From positions 1-51,916 of the forward strand of contig JAURGZ010000009.1 in assembly GCA_030833525.1 (NCBI GenBank): 51,916 nucleotides of DNA, written 5' to 3'. Below, piece after piece: positions 1-9,013 of the stretch. Source of the DNA: Bacteroidota bacterium (lineage in GTDB: Bacteria > Bacteroidota > Bacteroidia > NS11-12g > UBA955). The notes under the pieces are model-generated. The model was not told where the DNA came from and did no database searches. It saw only the letters and a program-made list of their open reading frames with translations. How positions within the stretch are numbered: position 1 is the stretch's first letter; each line of letters opens with the position of its first letter. The translations under genes and the position numbers were made by a program.

Positions 1-2726
1 GCCATCTGTTGCGTTTTGCTTGCATATCGTTGACTCAAAGCCTGGAACAAGCGTTCTGTAATGGTCTCGTTGCTCAAACTGCGATTGGCGAATTCTTCTG
101 CGCTCACGCCGGGCTCTGCCGCTAGGGTGCGAATGACTTCGAGTTCAAAATCTTCGTAGGACCCAGAGTCGCGGGTGTCTTCTACCACGTCGTTGCACCA
201 ATTGTACAACATGTTGCGCAAATCGATGCTCAAACGATCGCCGAACAGGGCATTGCGTCGCATGCGGTAAATGTTTGTGCGTTGCTTGTTCATGACGTCG
301 TCATATTCCAACAAGCGTTTGCGAATGCCGAAGTGGTTTTGCTCCATGCGCTTTTGGTTGCGCTCAATGGTTTTGGTCATCCAGGAATGTTCGATCACAT
401 CGCCTTCTTTGTAGCCAAATTTGTCCATGAAAGCGCTGACCCGTTCAGAGCCAAAAATGCGCATCAAATCGTCTTCAAGGCTGACATAAAAACGCGAAGT
501 ACCGGGATCACCTTGACGACCGGCTCGACCGCGTAACTGACGGTCCACTCGGCGACTGTCGTGGCGCTCGGTGCCGATGATGGCCAAACCTCCAGATGAT
601 TTGACTTGTTCAGAAATTTTGATGTCAGTACCACGACCCGCCATGTTGGTAGCAATGGTCACCGCGCCAGGTTGGCCTGCCTCGGCTACGATTTCGGCTT
701 CTCTTTGGTGCTGCTTGGCGTTCAGTACATTGTGTTTGATCCCTCGCAGTTTCAACATGCGGCTGAGCAATTCGCTCACCTCCACGTTGGTCGTGCCCAC
801 CAAAACAGGTCGGCCTGCCTGAGTCAATTCCACCACCTCGTCAATGATGGCATTGTATTTTTCGCGTTTGGTTTTGTATACCAAATCGTCAAAATCCTTT
901 CTTGATATGGCGCGGTTGGTGGGTATGACCTGCACGCCCAACTTGTAAATGTCCCACAATTCTTGCGCTTCGGTCTCTGCCGTTCCCGTCATGCCCGAAA
1001 GCTTGTGGTACATGCGGAAATAGTTTTGAAGCGTAATGGTGGCGTACGTCTGAGTGGCCGCTTCTACTTTGACGTTTTCTTTGGCCTCGATGGCTTGGTG
1101 CAAACCGTCAGAATAACGGCGACCTTCCATGACACGGCCGGTTTGCTCGTCAACGATTTTTACCTTGCCGTCTTGCAAAATGTATTCGATGTCGCGTTCA
1201 AACAGGGTATAGGCTTTGAGCAGCTGCTGCACCGAGTGAATGCGTTCGCTTTTTTCTGAAAACTCCTGCATCAACTGGTCTTTCATGCGCAACTTGGCCT
1301 GGTCATCATCTGAGCTGCGTTCAATTTCAGCCATGCTGGAACCTACGTCAGGGATGACGAAAAAGTGTGGATCCTCCCCGTTGTGGGTAATGGTTTCAAT
1401 GCCCCGGTCGGTCAGGTCTACGCTGTTGGTTTTTTCATCGATGGTGAAATACAGTGGAGCGTCGGCAAAAGGCATTTCCTTCTGCTGATCTTGCAGATAA
1501 TGGTTCTCGGTTTTGGTCAAAATGCCGCGAACACCGGGTTCGCCCAAGAATTTGATCAAGGCCTTGTTCTTCGGCAAGGCGCGGTGTGCGCGCAAGAGCG
1601 CCAATCCGCCTTCTCCTTCTTTGTGGCCGCTGTTGCCTTCGGCAATCAATTTGCGGGCTTCGACCAAGGCCTGGTTCGCGTACTTGCGCTGGGCCTCAAC
1701 CAATGCATGGATACGGGGCTTTAGAAAGTCGAATTGCTGAACGTCACCCTTGGGGGTAGGGCCCGAAATGATCAAGGGCGTACGAGCGTCATCGATCAAG
1801 ACCGAATCTACCTCATCGATGATGGCATAATGGTGTTTGCCTTGGACCAGGTCGCTGGGGCTATGCGCCATGTTGTCGCGCAGATAGTCAAAGCCAAATT
1901 CGTTGTTGGTGCCGTAGGTGATATCGGCTTGGTAAGCGCGTCGGCGCTCAGGGCTGTTGGGGCGGTGGTACTCCAAGCAGTCTACGCTCAATCCCAAAAA
2001 GTTGAAAACAGGAGCATTCCATTCGGCGTCTCGACGGGCCAAATAATCGTTGACCGTCACCAAGTGAACCCCGCGACCACCCAGTGCATTGAGATAGGTA
2101 GGCAAAGTGCTAACCAAGGTTTTACCTTCACCCGTCGCCATTTCGGCGATTTTGCCGCGGTGCAGGGCTATGCCGCCAATCAATTGCACATCATAGTGAA
2201 CCATGTTCCACTTGATTTGACCGCCGGCTGCGGTCCATTCGTTGCGGTATACGGCTTGGTCGCCTTCGATGCGCACAAACTCCTTTCGGGTGGCCAATTC
2301 GCGATCCAATTCCAGGGCTTGTATCCGAACTTCTTCATTTTCTGAAAACCGTCGGGCCGCGTCTTTCATGACGGCGAAGGCTTCGGGAAGCAATTCGTTG
2401 AGCACATCTTCCAATTCTTCGTCGCGCTTTTTCTCCAGTTCATCTTGTTCTGAGAACAAAAGGTTGCGCTGGTCAATGTCGCTTTCAGGACATTCATTCA
2501 AGCGCTGCTGAATCTCGGATAACTGCTGGTCAATGCCCGACAGTTTATCAGCTACTGTTTGGCGAAACGCCAGGGATTTCGCTCTCAATTCATCGTGGCT
2601 AAGCGATTGATAAGAAGCGTAATGAGTATTGATCTGGGCCACAATGGGCTCCATCTCTTTCAGGGCTTTCTCGGCATGGCTGCCACCCAGTAATTTGCTC
2701 AGGGATTGTAAAACGGATCCAAACAT
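1..2726 (-). CDS. secA: Preprotein translocase ATPase SecA, 3' end outside window
   Basis: SecA is the ATPase motor that drives unfolded proteins through the SecYEG channel at the inner membrane. The 908 codons present are clearly SecA: the nucleotide-binding signature ATGEGKT lies at about residues 197-203, [20 protein letters not shown] at 304-323, and the second motor half shows [10 protein letters not shown] and the arginine-finger region [13 protein letters not shown]. An acidic insert-like stretch rich in Glu/Asp at about 65-125 is usual in Bacteroidota SecA. The frame runs off the left edge, so the C-terminal part (helical wing and tail; the whole protein is normally about 1,100 residues in this phylum) is missing. 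The start at 2726 begins [15 protein letters not shown], the expected N-terminus, and a -7 box lies 9 nt upstream. Confidence 0.97.
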   Translation of the reverse strand, partial: MFGSVLQSLSKLLGGSHAEKALKEMEPIVAQINTHYASYQSLSHDELRAKSLAFRQTVADKLSGIDQQLSEIQQRLNECPESDIDQRNLLFSEQDELEKKRDEELEDVLNELLPEAFAVMKDAARRFSENEEVRIQALELDRELATRKEFVRIEGDQAVYRNEWTAAGGQIKWNMVHYDVQLIGGIALHRGKIAEMATGEGKTLVSTLPTYLNALGGRGVHLVTVNDYLARRDAEWNAPVFNFLGLSVDCLEYHRPNSPERRRAYQADITYGTNNEFGFDYLRDNMAHSPSDLVQGKHHYAIIDEVDSVLIDDARTPLIISGPTPKGDVQQFDFLKPRIHALVEAQRKYANQALVEARKLIAEGNSGHKEGEGGLALLRAHRALPKNKALIKFLGEPGVRGILTKTENHYLQDQQKEMPFADAPLYFTIDEKTNSVDLTDRGIETITHNGEDPHFFVIPDVGSSMAEIERSSDDDQAKLRMKDQLMQEFSEKSERIHSVQQLLKAYTLFERDIEYILQDGKVKIVDEQTGRVMEGRRYSDGLHQAIEAKENVKVEAATQTYATITLQNYFRMYHKLSGMTGTAETEAQELWDIYKLGVQVIPTNRAISRKDFDDLVYKTKREKYNAIIDEVVELTQAGRPVLVGTTNVEVSELLSRMLKLRGIKHNVLNAKQHQREAEIVAEAGQPGAVTIATNMAGRGTDIKISEQVKSSGGLAIIGTERHDSRRVDRQLRGRAGRQGDPGTSRFYVSLEDDLMRIFGSERVSAFMDKFGYKEGDVIEHSWMTKTIERNQKRMEQNHFGIRKRLLEYDDVMNKQRTNIYRMRRNALFGDRLSIDLRNMLYNWCNDVVEDTRDSGSYEDFELEVIRTLAAEPGVSAEEFANRSLSNETITERLFQALSQRYASKTQQM

Positions 2727-2735
2727 GGGAATACG

Positions 2736-2743
2736 CAAAAATA
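2736..2743 (-). promoter_or_regulatory. -7 promoter box for secA
   Basis: On the minus strand the sequence is TATTTTTG, a full match to the Bacteroidota housekeeping sigma -7 consensus TAnnTTTG. It ends 9 nt before the secA start codon. No clear -33 TTTG is seen, only T-rich sequence. The assignment is by motif and position only. Confidence 0.5.
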
Positions 2744-2918
2744 AGGCTTTGCGCATGACCCTTCGCGAAAAACAAGCCAAATTGACAAGTCGGGCAGAAT
2801 GTCTGATTTTCGGCGGTTTTTATGCCGATTGGCGCTTGAATGTTAAGGGGTCTGCCATTCTGGCGTTTTTTTCAATGACGGTGAAACCATTCGTTTCGAG
2901 TTTTGTTTAACTTTTTGA

Positions 2919-5330
2919 ATGAAACGATTTGTGTTTTTACTCGCATTGGGCTGTCTGATAGGGTCATCAGCTTGGGCCCAAGCTACATTGCGGTTGGAAG
3001 GTTTGGTTCGAGATGCCCAATCGGGGGCCTTGTTGACGAATGTAGAAGTTTTGGTCAATGGAGGTGTAGTTCAAGGAATGAGCGGGGCCGACGGTCGATT
3101 TTCCATTGGGCCGGTAGAGCCGGGATTTTACCGCTTGGAATTGAATAAATCGGGCTATGCCAGTGTGGCCGTGGCAGAGGCGCTTTACACATTCGACAAA
3201 AACCCATTGTTGGAATTGTCGATGGAGAGTCTGGCCGAGAGTGTAGGTACGGTGAGCATCACCCGCAGCGGATTGCAAAAACGAAGCGCTGAAAGCCCCG
3301 TGAGCAGCCAGCAACTGAGCATTCGAGAAATCGAGCGCAACCCCGGTGGGAATCGCGACATTTCCAAAATCGTTCAATCCCTGCCCGGTGTTATTTCCGT
3401 TCCCGGTTTTCGCAATGACATCATCATTCGCGGCGGTGCGCCAGCTGAGAATAAATTCTACCTAGACGGGTTTGAAATCCCCATCATCAACCACTTCCAA
3501 ACTCAAGGAAGCACGGGAGGACCCGTGGGACTCTTGAATGTGAATTTCATCAAAGAGGTGAACGTGTACACCGGTGCTTTCCCCATTCAATGGGCTACGG
3601 GTCTGAGTGCGGTCATGGATTTTCAACAAATTGACGGTAATCGCGAGCAAGGCAAATACCGATTTACATTGGGAAGCAGCGATGTAGGTTTGACGGCAGA
3701 CGGTCCCATGGGGAAAAAGGCCTCTTACGTGTTTTCTGCACGGCAGAGTTACCTGCAAGGGTTATTTGCGGCTTTGCAGCTGCCCTTTTTGCCCAATTTC
3801 AATGATTATCAGGGCAAGTTGTCCATCGATCTGAATTCCAAAGACCGATTGGAAGTCGTTTCAGTAGGGGCCTTGGATTATTTCAGGTTGAATGAAAAGG
3901 TCAACGAAAAGGTGACTGACCCCTTGCAATACAAATCCAACCAATACATTTTGGGCTATTTGCCCGATTATGCTCAGTGGAACTACACCTTTGGGGTTTC
4001 GTATTCGCACCGAAGCGAATCAGGGGTAAAAACGCGCTACTATTTGTCGCGCAGCATGTTGAGCAATCAAACCAAAAAATACAAAAACAACGATGAAAGC
4101 CTGGAGTCCAACAAGCTGCTTGATTATACCAGTACCGAAGAAGAAAATAAGTTTCGATATGAGCGGGAAACTTACTGGGGTGCTTGGAAATTCTTGTTGG
4201 GGGCATCGGCTGAATTTGCCCAGTATGGGGTGAATTCCTATGCCAAAGTGGTGGTACCCCAGGGGGTGTTGGAAGTCAATCTAGCCAGCGCTTTGGATGC
4301 TTGGAAGTACGGAAGCTTTGCGCGATTGACGCGTTCCTTTTCAAGCGGGGCCTTGCTGGGCTTTGGCCTTCGTTTAGACGGAAGTGACTACAATTCTTCC
4401 ATGGCGAGACTTTGGCACCAACCCGGCCTGAATGTTTCAGGATCCTATCCGCTTTCTCGCAAGTGGTCCCTCAACGCCAATGTCGGTCAATACTTCCAGC
4501 TGCCCAGTTACACGATCATGGGCTACCGGGAACAGGGTGGGGGCTTAGCCAACCGCGATCGCATTGATTTCATTCGCAATCGACAGGCCTCGGCCGGTTT
4601 TCGCTTCAACCCCGACGGGGAAACCAAAATCACCCTTGAGGGCTTCTACAAGCAATACAGCCAATATCCCTTCGCCTTGCGCGATAGCATCAGCTTGGGC
4701 AATCTGGGAGTGGATTTTGCCACAGTAGGAAGCGAGCCTGTTTCTTCCTTTGGAGAGGGACGCGCCTACGGTTCCGAGTTGCTCATTCAGCGCAGAAGCC
4801 AAAGCGGTCTATACGGTTTGCTGAGCTATACTTTGGCTTGGTCTTCGTTCACCGACAAAAAGGGAGATTGGGTGGCTTCGTCTTGGGACAGCCGCCATAC
4901 CTTGAGCTTGGTGGGAGGTAAGAAACTCAAGCGCAATTGGGAGTTGGGCGCCAAGTGGAGGTTTACCACCGGCCGCCCCTATACCCCTTATGATGTCAAC
5001 CGAAGCATGATGATTTCCAATTGGGATGTCAAGTCAGTGGCCTTGTTGGATTATAGCCAACTCAATGGGCAGCGCTTGGGATCCTTCAATCAGTTCGATC
5101 TTCGAGTGGACAAAGTTTGGTACAAGTCCAAGTATTCGTTGAACCTATATCTCGACATCCAGAATTTCTTCAATTACCAGTTTGTGGGTCCTGAAACCTT
5201 GATTGCAGCCCAAGCCGAAGACGGAAGCCTCTTGGTCGATGCGCAAGATCCCAGCCGTTACCAAGCCGAGTACTTGCCCAATACAAGCGGCAACGTACTG
5301 CCCACCATTGGCATCATTTTGGACTTTTAA
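2919..5330 (+). CDS. TonB-dependent outer-membrane receptor with carboxypeptidase-regulatory-like N-terminus
   Basis: This 803-residue protein is an outer-membrane beta-barrel receptor that would import a ligand using TonB-ExbBD energy. Residues 1-21 are a signal peptide ending SSAWAQ. Residues about 24-105 form a CarboxypepD_reg-like beta sandwich (LRLEGLVRDAQSGALL, then GADGRFSIGPVEPGFYRL). Residues about 120-235 are the plug domain, with the motifs RDISKIVQSLPGV, NDIIIRGGAPAENKFYLDG and EVNVYTGAFP. The rest is barrel, ending in the terminal aromatic residue of GIILDF. There is no SusD partner next to it, so it is not an obvious polysaccharide locus, and the ligand cannot be told from sequence. 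Its convergent neighbour is separated by a strong terminator. A weak -7-like TAACTTTT ends 3 nt before the ATG. Confidence 0.92.
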   Translation: MKRFVFLLALGCLIGSSAWAQATLRLEGLVRDAQSGALLTNVEVLVNGGVVQGMSGADGRFSIGPVEPGFYRLELNKSGYASVAVAEALYTFDKNPLLELSMESLAESVGTVSITRSGLQKRSAESPVSSQQLSIREIERNPGGNRDISKIVQSLPGVISVPGFRNDIIIRGGAPAENKFYLDGFEIPIINHFQTQGSTGGPVGLLNVNFIKEVNVYTGAFPIQWATGLSAVMDFQQIDGNREQGKYRFTLGSSDVGLTADGPMGKKASYVFSARQSYLQGLFAALQLPFLPNFNDYQGKLSIDLNSKDRLEVVSVGALDYFRLNEKVNEKVTDPLQYKSNQYILGYLPDYAQWNYTFGVSYSHRSESGVKTRYYLSRSMLSNQTKKYKNNDESLESNKLLDYTSTEEENKFRYERETYWGAWKFLLGASAEFAQYGVNSYAKVVVPQGVLEVNLASALDAWKYGSFARLTRSFSSGALLGFGLRLDGSDYNSSMARLWHQPGLNVSGSYPLSRKWSLNANVGQYFQLPSYTIMGYREQGGGLANRDRIDFIRNRQASAGFRFNPDGETKITLEGFYKQYSQYPFALRDSISLGNLGVDFATVGSEPVSSFGEGRAYGSELLIQRRSQSGLYGLLSYTLAWSSFTDKKGDWVASSWDSRHTLSLVGGKKLKRNWELGAKWRFTTGRPYTPYDVNRSMMISNWDVKSVALLDYSQLNGQRLGSFNQFDLRVDKVWYKSKYSLNLYLDIQNFFNYQFVGPETLIAAQAEDGSLLVDAQDPSRYQAEYLPNTSGNVLPTIGIILDF

Positions 5331-5380
5331 TCGAAGTGGCTCCCCCAATAGAGCACTTCCAGAATTACCGGCAACTTCTC

Positions 5381-5399
5381 GCCCCGCTTGCAGCGGGGC
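5381..5399. other. Perfect short inverted repeat in the receptor 3' flank
   Basis: GCCCCGCT-TGC-AGCGGGGC is an 8-bp perfect stem with a 3-nt loop, 50 bp after the receptor stop codon. It has no T-run on either side, so it is not a standard terminator. It may be an mRNA-end hairpin that works with the real terminator about 100 bp downstream. The rest of the 218-bp gap (5331-5548) shows no open frame or RNA gene that I can recognise. Confidence 0.4.
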
Positions 5400-5497
5400 T
5401 CAAGCCATAACCTTCAATCCAGGGTTCCGTGCCTGTCAATCTAGGCTTCAGTGCCCGACATCCGTGAATCTGGCTTGATTCAAGACAATCGGCCCAT

Positions 5498-5532
5498 AAA
5501 AAAAGCCCCGAATTCCTTCGGGGCTTTTTTTA
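5498..5532. terminator. Bidirectional rho-independent terminator between the TonB receptor and uspA
   Basis: A stem AGCCCCGAA / TTCGGGGCT is flanked by seven A residues on the left and a T-run on the right, so it can stop transcription from both sides. It sits between the convergent receptor gene (ends 5330) and the stress-protein gene (ends 5549). Confidence 0.9.
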
Positions 5533-5548
5533 TGCTCTCTTTGAGGGT

Positions 5549-6418
5549 TTAATAATCAAAAAGGAACCCAACTTCGTGAGGGTGTATGCACATCACGGGA
5601 ACTTTAACCGAACGGTTGACCAACTGCTGGGTCAGGGTTCCAATCATCATCTCTGAAATGCCTTTTTCGGTATGCGTCATGACCAGAATCAAATCGGCAT
5701 TGACAATGTTGCCGTAATTCAAAACTTCGGTAGCGAAATTGTCCATGATGGAATCTTCAAACTTGTAAAGTTGAAAAGAGATTCCGTGTTCTTCCAAGCG
5801 GTTTTCAACCTGGCGAATGTTGGCGGCAATTTTCTTTTTCAGGTATTCGTCGTCTGATTCGGTGTAAACCACGTGAATCTCAGACTTGAAGGTTTTGGAC
5901 AAGTGAATGGCCCAATCCACCTTTTGTTTGCTCTCCAAGGTCAGGTCAATGGGCATGACAATTTTCTGGTAGCCGTCTTTCCCAATGCTGCTGTTTTTCA
6001 CAACCACCACAGGAACCTCAGCATACTGAATGGTTCGTGAGGCGTTTGAGCCAATGACTTGTTCAAAGCCGCTGGCGCCGTGTGAACCCATGATGATGGA
6101 GTCAAATGACTCGGCATTCGCGATTTGAGCGATGGTCTTGTATACGCGTCCCTTGGCTATGCGGGTTTTGATTTCGATTTGGCTGCGTTCAGAAAGTTCT
6201 TTGGCTTGTTGGTCCAATTTGATTTTCATCGCATCCTCGATCATGGCGCTTTGGCTTCCCGCGAACAAGCCGCTGAAGAGGCCCTCTTCCATGACATAGA
6301 GCAAGGTGATGTTGTTTCCATAGGCTTTGGCTACGTGCACGGCGTGTTCGACCGCGCGATCGGCCACCTCCGAGAAGTCGGTAGGTACCAAAATGCTGTT
6401 GTTGGTTTTGCGTTCCAT
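5549..6418 (-). CDS. Universal stress protein, two tandem Usp domains
   Basis: A cytoplasmic stress protein of 289 residues. The N-terminal domain begins NSILVPTDFSEVADRAVEHA and ends with GSHGASGFEQVIGSN...VPVVVVK, which resembles the ATP-binding motif G-2x-G-9x-G-S of UspA proteins but has only eight residues in the spacer. The second domain (KIVMPIDLTLESKQKVDWA to VKVPVMCIHP) has lost the glycine-rich nucleotide motif, which is common for the second half of tandem Usp proteins. The longer in-frame start at 6436 is rejected because a perfect -7 promoter box overlaps it; the ATG at 6418 (MERKTNNS) fits better. The role under stress is a family inference. Confidence 0.88.
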   Translation of the reverse strand: MERKTNNSILVPTDFSEVADRAVEHAVHVAKAYGNNITLLYVMEEGLFSGLFAGSQSAMIEDAMKIKLDQQAKELSERSQIEIKTRIAKGRVYKTIAQIANAESFDSIIMGSHGASGFEQVIGSNASRTIQYAEVPVVVVKNSSIGKDGYQKIVMPIDLTLESKQKVDWAIHLSKTFKSEIHVVYTESDDEYLKKKIAANIRQVENRLEEHGISFQLYKFEDSIMDNFATEVLNYGNIVNADLILVMTHTEKGISEMMIGTLTQQLVNRSVKVPVMCIHPHEVGFLFDY

Positions 6419-6433
6419 GGGCTTAATTTTATA

Positions 6434-6441
6434 CAAAGGTA
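6434..6441 (-). promoter_or_regulatory. -7 promoter box for uspA
   Basis: TACCTTTG on the minus strand matches TAnnTTTG exactly and ends 15 nt before the chosen ATG at 6418. It lies only 6 nt past the T-run of the terminator of the upstream PKD-protein gene, so any -33 contacts must fall inside that terminator hairpin. Confidence 0.6.
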
Positions 6442-6446
6442 GGGCT

Positions 6447-6485
6447 ATAAAAAGGCAGAAGCCATGATTTTCGTCATGGCTTCTG
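6447..6485 (-). terminator. Terminator of the PKD-protein gene
   Basis: A perfect 12-bp stem, CAGAAGCCATGA / TCATGGCTTCTG (6456-6467 with 6474-6485), has a TTTTCG loop. On the minus strand it is followed by CCTTTTTATAG. It lies 15 nt beyond the stop codon of the PKD gene (ends 6500) and directly in front of the uspA promoter. Confidence 0.85.
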
Positions 6486-6499
6486 ATAATGGAATTGTC

Positions 6500-8929
6500 T
6501 TAAGGATGTTGCACAATGAATGCCTGCGGATTATGGCCCGGCAAGCGCAGCATGTAATATCCGTTGGGCAATGCGCGTAGATCGATGGAGTTTCCTTGCA
6601 AGGATCCACCCTGAACCCGTTGGCCGGCGGCATTGGTGATTTCGTAACTGTGAACTTCAGCGGTTCCCTTCAGGTGCAAATATTCATCAGCTGGATTGGG
6701 GTAAATGCCCATATCAACAGCTTGCGTCTCGCGGCTACGCTTGATGACAATGCTGATGGTTTTGCAGAAGGTGTTGTAACAGTTGGCTTGCTGGTTGTAT
6801 ACCTTCAAACAAATGGTATAGGTGCCGCTGTGGCCATAGGACTTGGATGGGCTCTGCTGGTATGAGTAACTGGAGTCTCCAAAATCCCAATAGTAGGTAT
6901 TGGCATTGCTGCTCTTGTTGCTGATGTAAACCCGACCGCTAGCCGAAATGGAATCAATGGTGAAATAGGCTTCAGCAGGGCAGGGCATGCAGCTGACTTC
7001 AACGGTTTTGCAGATGGTGGTATCGCAATTTTTACAGGCATTGCTAAGCGTTAAGCAAATGGTATAGGTCCCTTTGTAATTGAAGGTGTATTTGAAAACG
7101 CGATCTTGGCTCATGGTGTACATGGCCCCGTTGCTGCCCATCTTCCAGGCGTATTTCACGCAGGTATCGATGGTGCTCGGTCCTTCAAAGGTGTATTTGT
7201 TGCAATTATTGCCCATGCTCCAAGTCAATCCAGTCCAATGGCAGGGGCTGTTGTTTTCGATGCAATCGACATGGATTTTTTGGTAGATGGTGGTGTCGCA
7301 ACCCGTGCAAATGTTTTTGATCGAATGCACCATGTAAAAAAGGCCTGTATCCTTGAAGGTATAGGAGTAAACACGGTCGTAAGCAACAGTATCTACCTTT
7401 TGGGTGCGCGGGTTGTACAATCGACTCATGTATACCAAACATGCTGTATCCATGGCTCCCAATTCAAAGGTGTAAGTTTTGCATTTGTTGCTGTAACCTA
7501 CCTTCAGTTTGCTCCAATCGCATTTTTTACCGGTGTTATTGCCCGTACAGGTTACGTCGATTCGCTTATAAATCATGGTATCGCAGCCTGTACAGATGTT
7601 TTTCAGACTGAATATCAGGTAATAAGAGCCGGTGTCTTTAAATGTGTATTTGAATACTCGGCTGTTTGACAAGGTGTCCAATTTGCCGCCATTCATGGGA
7701 TACAAATAGGTCACATACCGCAGACAGGTGTCGTATGAGCCGAGTTCAAAAGTGTAGCTTTTGCAAGCTTCGCCGCTGCCTTTTTGATAGCCAATTTGCA
7801 AACGACTCCAATCGCAGGGGGTTTCTTCGCATTTGACATTGACCTCTTTGCAAATGATGGTGTCGCAGCCTGTACAATTGTTCTTGAATTGAATGCATAC
7901 CACATAGCTACCGTTGTTTTTAAAGGTGTAAGTAAAGCGGTTGCTGCTGTAGGACCAAGCGTCCCACAATACCTGGCCGTTCTGTTTGATGAGGTATTTG
8001 TAAGACCAACAAGAATCGGGGTTATTCGCATTCAAATTGCTGTGCTCGACGGTGAGGGTTTTGCATTTGACTGAATAGCCCCACTGCGCCTTGCTCAAAT
8101 CACAAGAGCCTTTGGCGATGGTGATTTTTTTGCAAATGGTTTTCTTGCACTGCCCGTCCTTGCTGCTGATGGTCAAACAGATGTTGTAAGTGCCGGGTTT
8201 GGAATAAGCGTGCTTGGGGTCTGCGCCGCTGCCCGAATGTCCATCTCCGAAATCCCAGCTATAGCTGTATCCGTTGCTTTTGTATACATTGAAATGGTAT
8301 TCTCCATTGCCGTTGTGCTTCATCATGAAGTCGCCCTTGATGTTGCATGGACTGCCGATCCAAATGGTTTTGCAAACTTTGGTCGAGCAAGTTTTATCAG
8401 CATTATAGGCGGTCAAGCAAATGGTGTGGTAGCCCCGAGTGGTCAAACGGTACCAAGGTGATTTGCCCACTGAACGATTGCCATCTCCCCAATCCCATTC
8501 AAAATGGGTCCCATTGCCACCGGCTTGGAACAAGTAATACGAGCCAAAAAGCTTGTGTATGTTGATTTCGGCCTTGATGTCGCACTTTTTCGTGGGGCAG
8601 GTATCAACGGTCACTTTTTTGCAAATCGTTGTATCCCATTTCCAACAGGTATTTTGAATTTTCAAGCATACCTCATAGGTGCCGGGTGCTGAAAAGGAAT
8701 AATTCAAAGGATTGCCTTGCACGATTTTGCCGCCTACTTTCCAATAGATGCTGCTGCAACTATCGGCAATGGCCGCTCCGTAGGCCTCGGCATATACTTC
8801 TAGGCATTTAGAGCCCAACCCAAAATCAGCTTTTTGTTGCTGACTCGCCAAGGGGGCAGGCTGGAAAATGGTAGCACCGATCAGCGCTATAAACGCCAAG
8901 GGTAAGTTTTTTAATTGATTTAAAATCAT
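6500..8929 (-). CDS. Secreted PKD-repeat, cysteine-rich protein with T9SS C-terminal sorting domain
   Basis: A predicted exported surface or extracellular protein of 809 residues. The start at 8929 gives a signal peptide (NLPLAFIALIGATIFQPAPL); the upstream in-frame start at 8983 would bury it. Three clear PKD domains carry the hallmark W-D-(W/F)-G-D motif and Y-x-x-x-G-x-Y/T-x-I/V-C-L: DWGDGNRSVGKS, SWDFGDGHSGSG and, near the C-terminus, YWDFGDSSYSYQQS. Between the second and third are four cysteine-rich PKD-like repeats (see the repeat entry). The last ~70 residues are a type A sorting domain: MGIYPNPADEYLHLKG, then LPNGYYMLRL and a short basic tail, which directs secretion through the type IX system and anchoring or release at the surface. 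The function beyond adhesion or structure is unknown. It is monocistronic, with its own terminator. Confidence 0.85.
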   Translation of the reverse strand: MILNQLKNLPLAFIALIGATIFQPAPLASQQQKADFGLGSKCLEVYAEAYGAAIADSCSSIYWKVGGKIVQGNPLNYSFSAPGTYEVCLKIQNTCWKWDTTICKKVTVDTCPTKKCDIKAEINIHKLFGSYYLFQAGGNGTHFEWDWGDGNRSVGKSPWYRLTTRGYHTICLTAYNADKTCSTKVCKTIWIGSPCNIKGDFMMKHNGNGEYHFNVYKSNGYSYSWDFGDGHSGSGADPKHAYSKPGTYNICLTISSKDGQCKKTICKKITIAKGSCDLSKAQWGYSVKCKTLTVEHSNLNANNPDSCWSYKYLIKQNGQVLWDAWSYSSNRFTYTFKNNGSYVVCIQFKNNCTGCDTIICKEVNVKCEETPCDWSRLQIGYQKGSGEACKSYTFELGSYDTCLRYVTYLYPMNGGKLDTLSNSRVFKYTFKDTGSYYLIFSLKNICTGCDTMIYKRIDVTCTGNNTGKKCDWSKLKVGYSNKCKTYTFELGAMDTACLVYMSRLYNPRTQKVDTVAYDRVYSYTFKDTGLFYMVHSIKNICTGCDTTIYQKIHVDCIENNSPCHWTGLTWSMGNNCNKYTFEGPSTIDTCVKYAWKMGSNGAMYTMSQDRVFKYTFNYKGTYTICLTLSNACKNCDTTICKTVEVSCMPCPAEAYFTIDSISASGRVYISNKSSNANTYYWDFGDSSYSYQQSPSKSYGHSGTYTICLKVYNQQANCYNTFCKTISIVIKRSRETQAVDMGIYPNPADEYLHLKGTAEVHSYEITNAAGQRVQGGSLQGNSIDLRALPNGYYMLRLPGHNPQAFIVQHP
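6987..8106 (-). repeat. Four tandem ~90-residue cysteine-rich PKD-like protein repeats
   Basis: Within the PKD protein, four diverged copies follow one another (approximate nucleotide blocks 7831-8106, 7545-7817, 7259-7527 and 6987-7245). Each begins C-(D/H)-(W/L)-(S/T), continues C-x-x-(Y/L)-T-(F/V)-E, has a central (V/F)-x-(K/S/T)-YTF and ends with C-x-x-C-D-T-x-I-(C/Y)-(K/Q)-x-(V/I)-x-V-x-C. The six or so cysteines recur at the same places, suggesting disulfides in each unit. Boundaries are approximate, being read by eye. Confidence 0.75.
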
Positions 8930-9013
8930 GGGGCTACAATGATTAGATGCAAGATACGACCTAAAGACACCGGCTGTTACCAACTCGTTGTATGAAGGGA
9001 TATTTTATGACTC

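Noticed and set aside
1734-2345. A 203-codon plus-strand open frame opposite secA, with several more in the first 2.7 kb
   Set aside because: The minus strand encodes an unbroken SecA with all motifs. The plus-strand frames are fragments with no recognisable domain and shift frame repeatedly.
5331-5548. Possible small RNA in the longest intergenic gap
   Set aside because: There are two hairpins, but no promoter box on either strand that would start a short transcript. The second hairpin is an ordinary bidirectional terminator.
6987-8106. Regular repeats that could look like a CRISPR or other DNA repeat array
   Set aside because: The repeats are diverged at the DNA level, about 270 bp apart, in frame and protein-coding.
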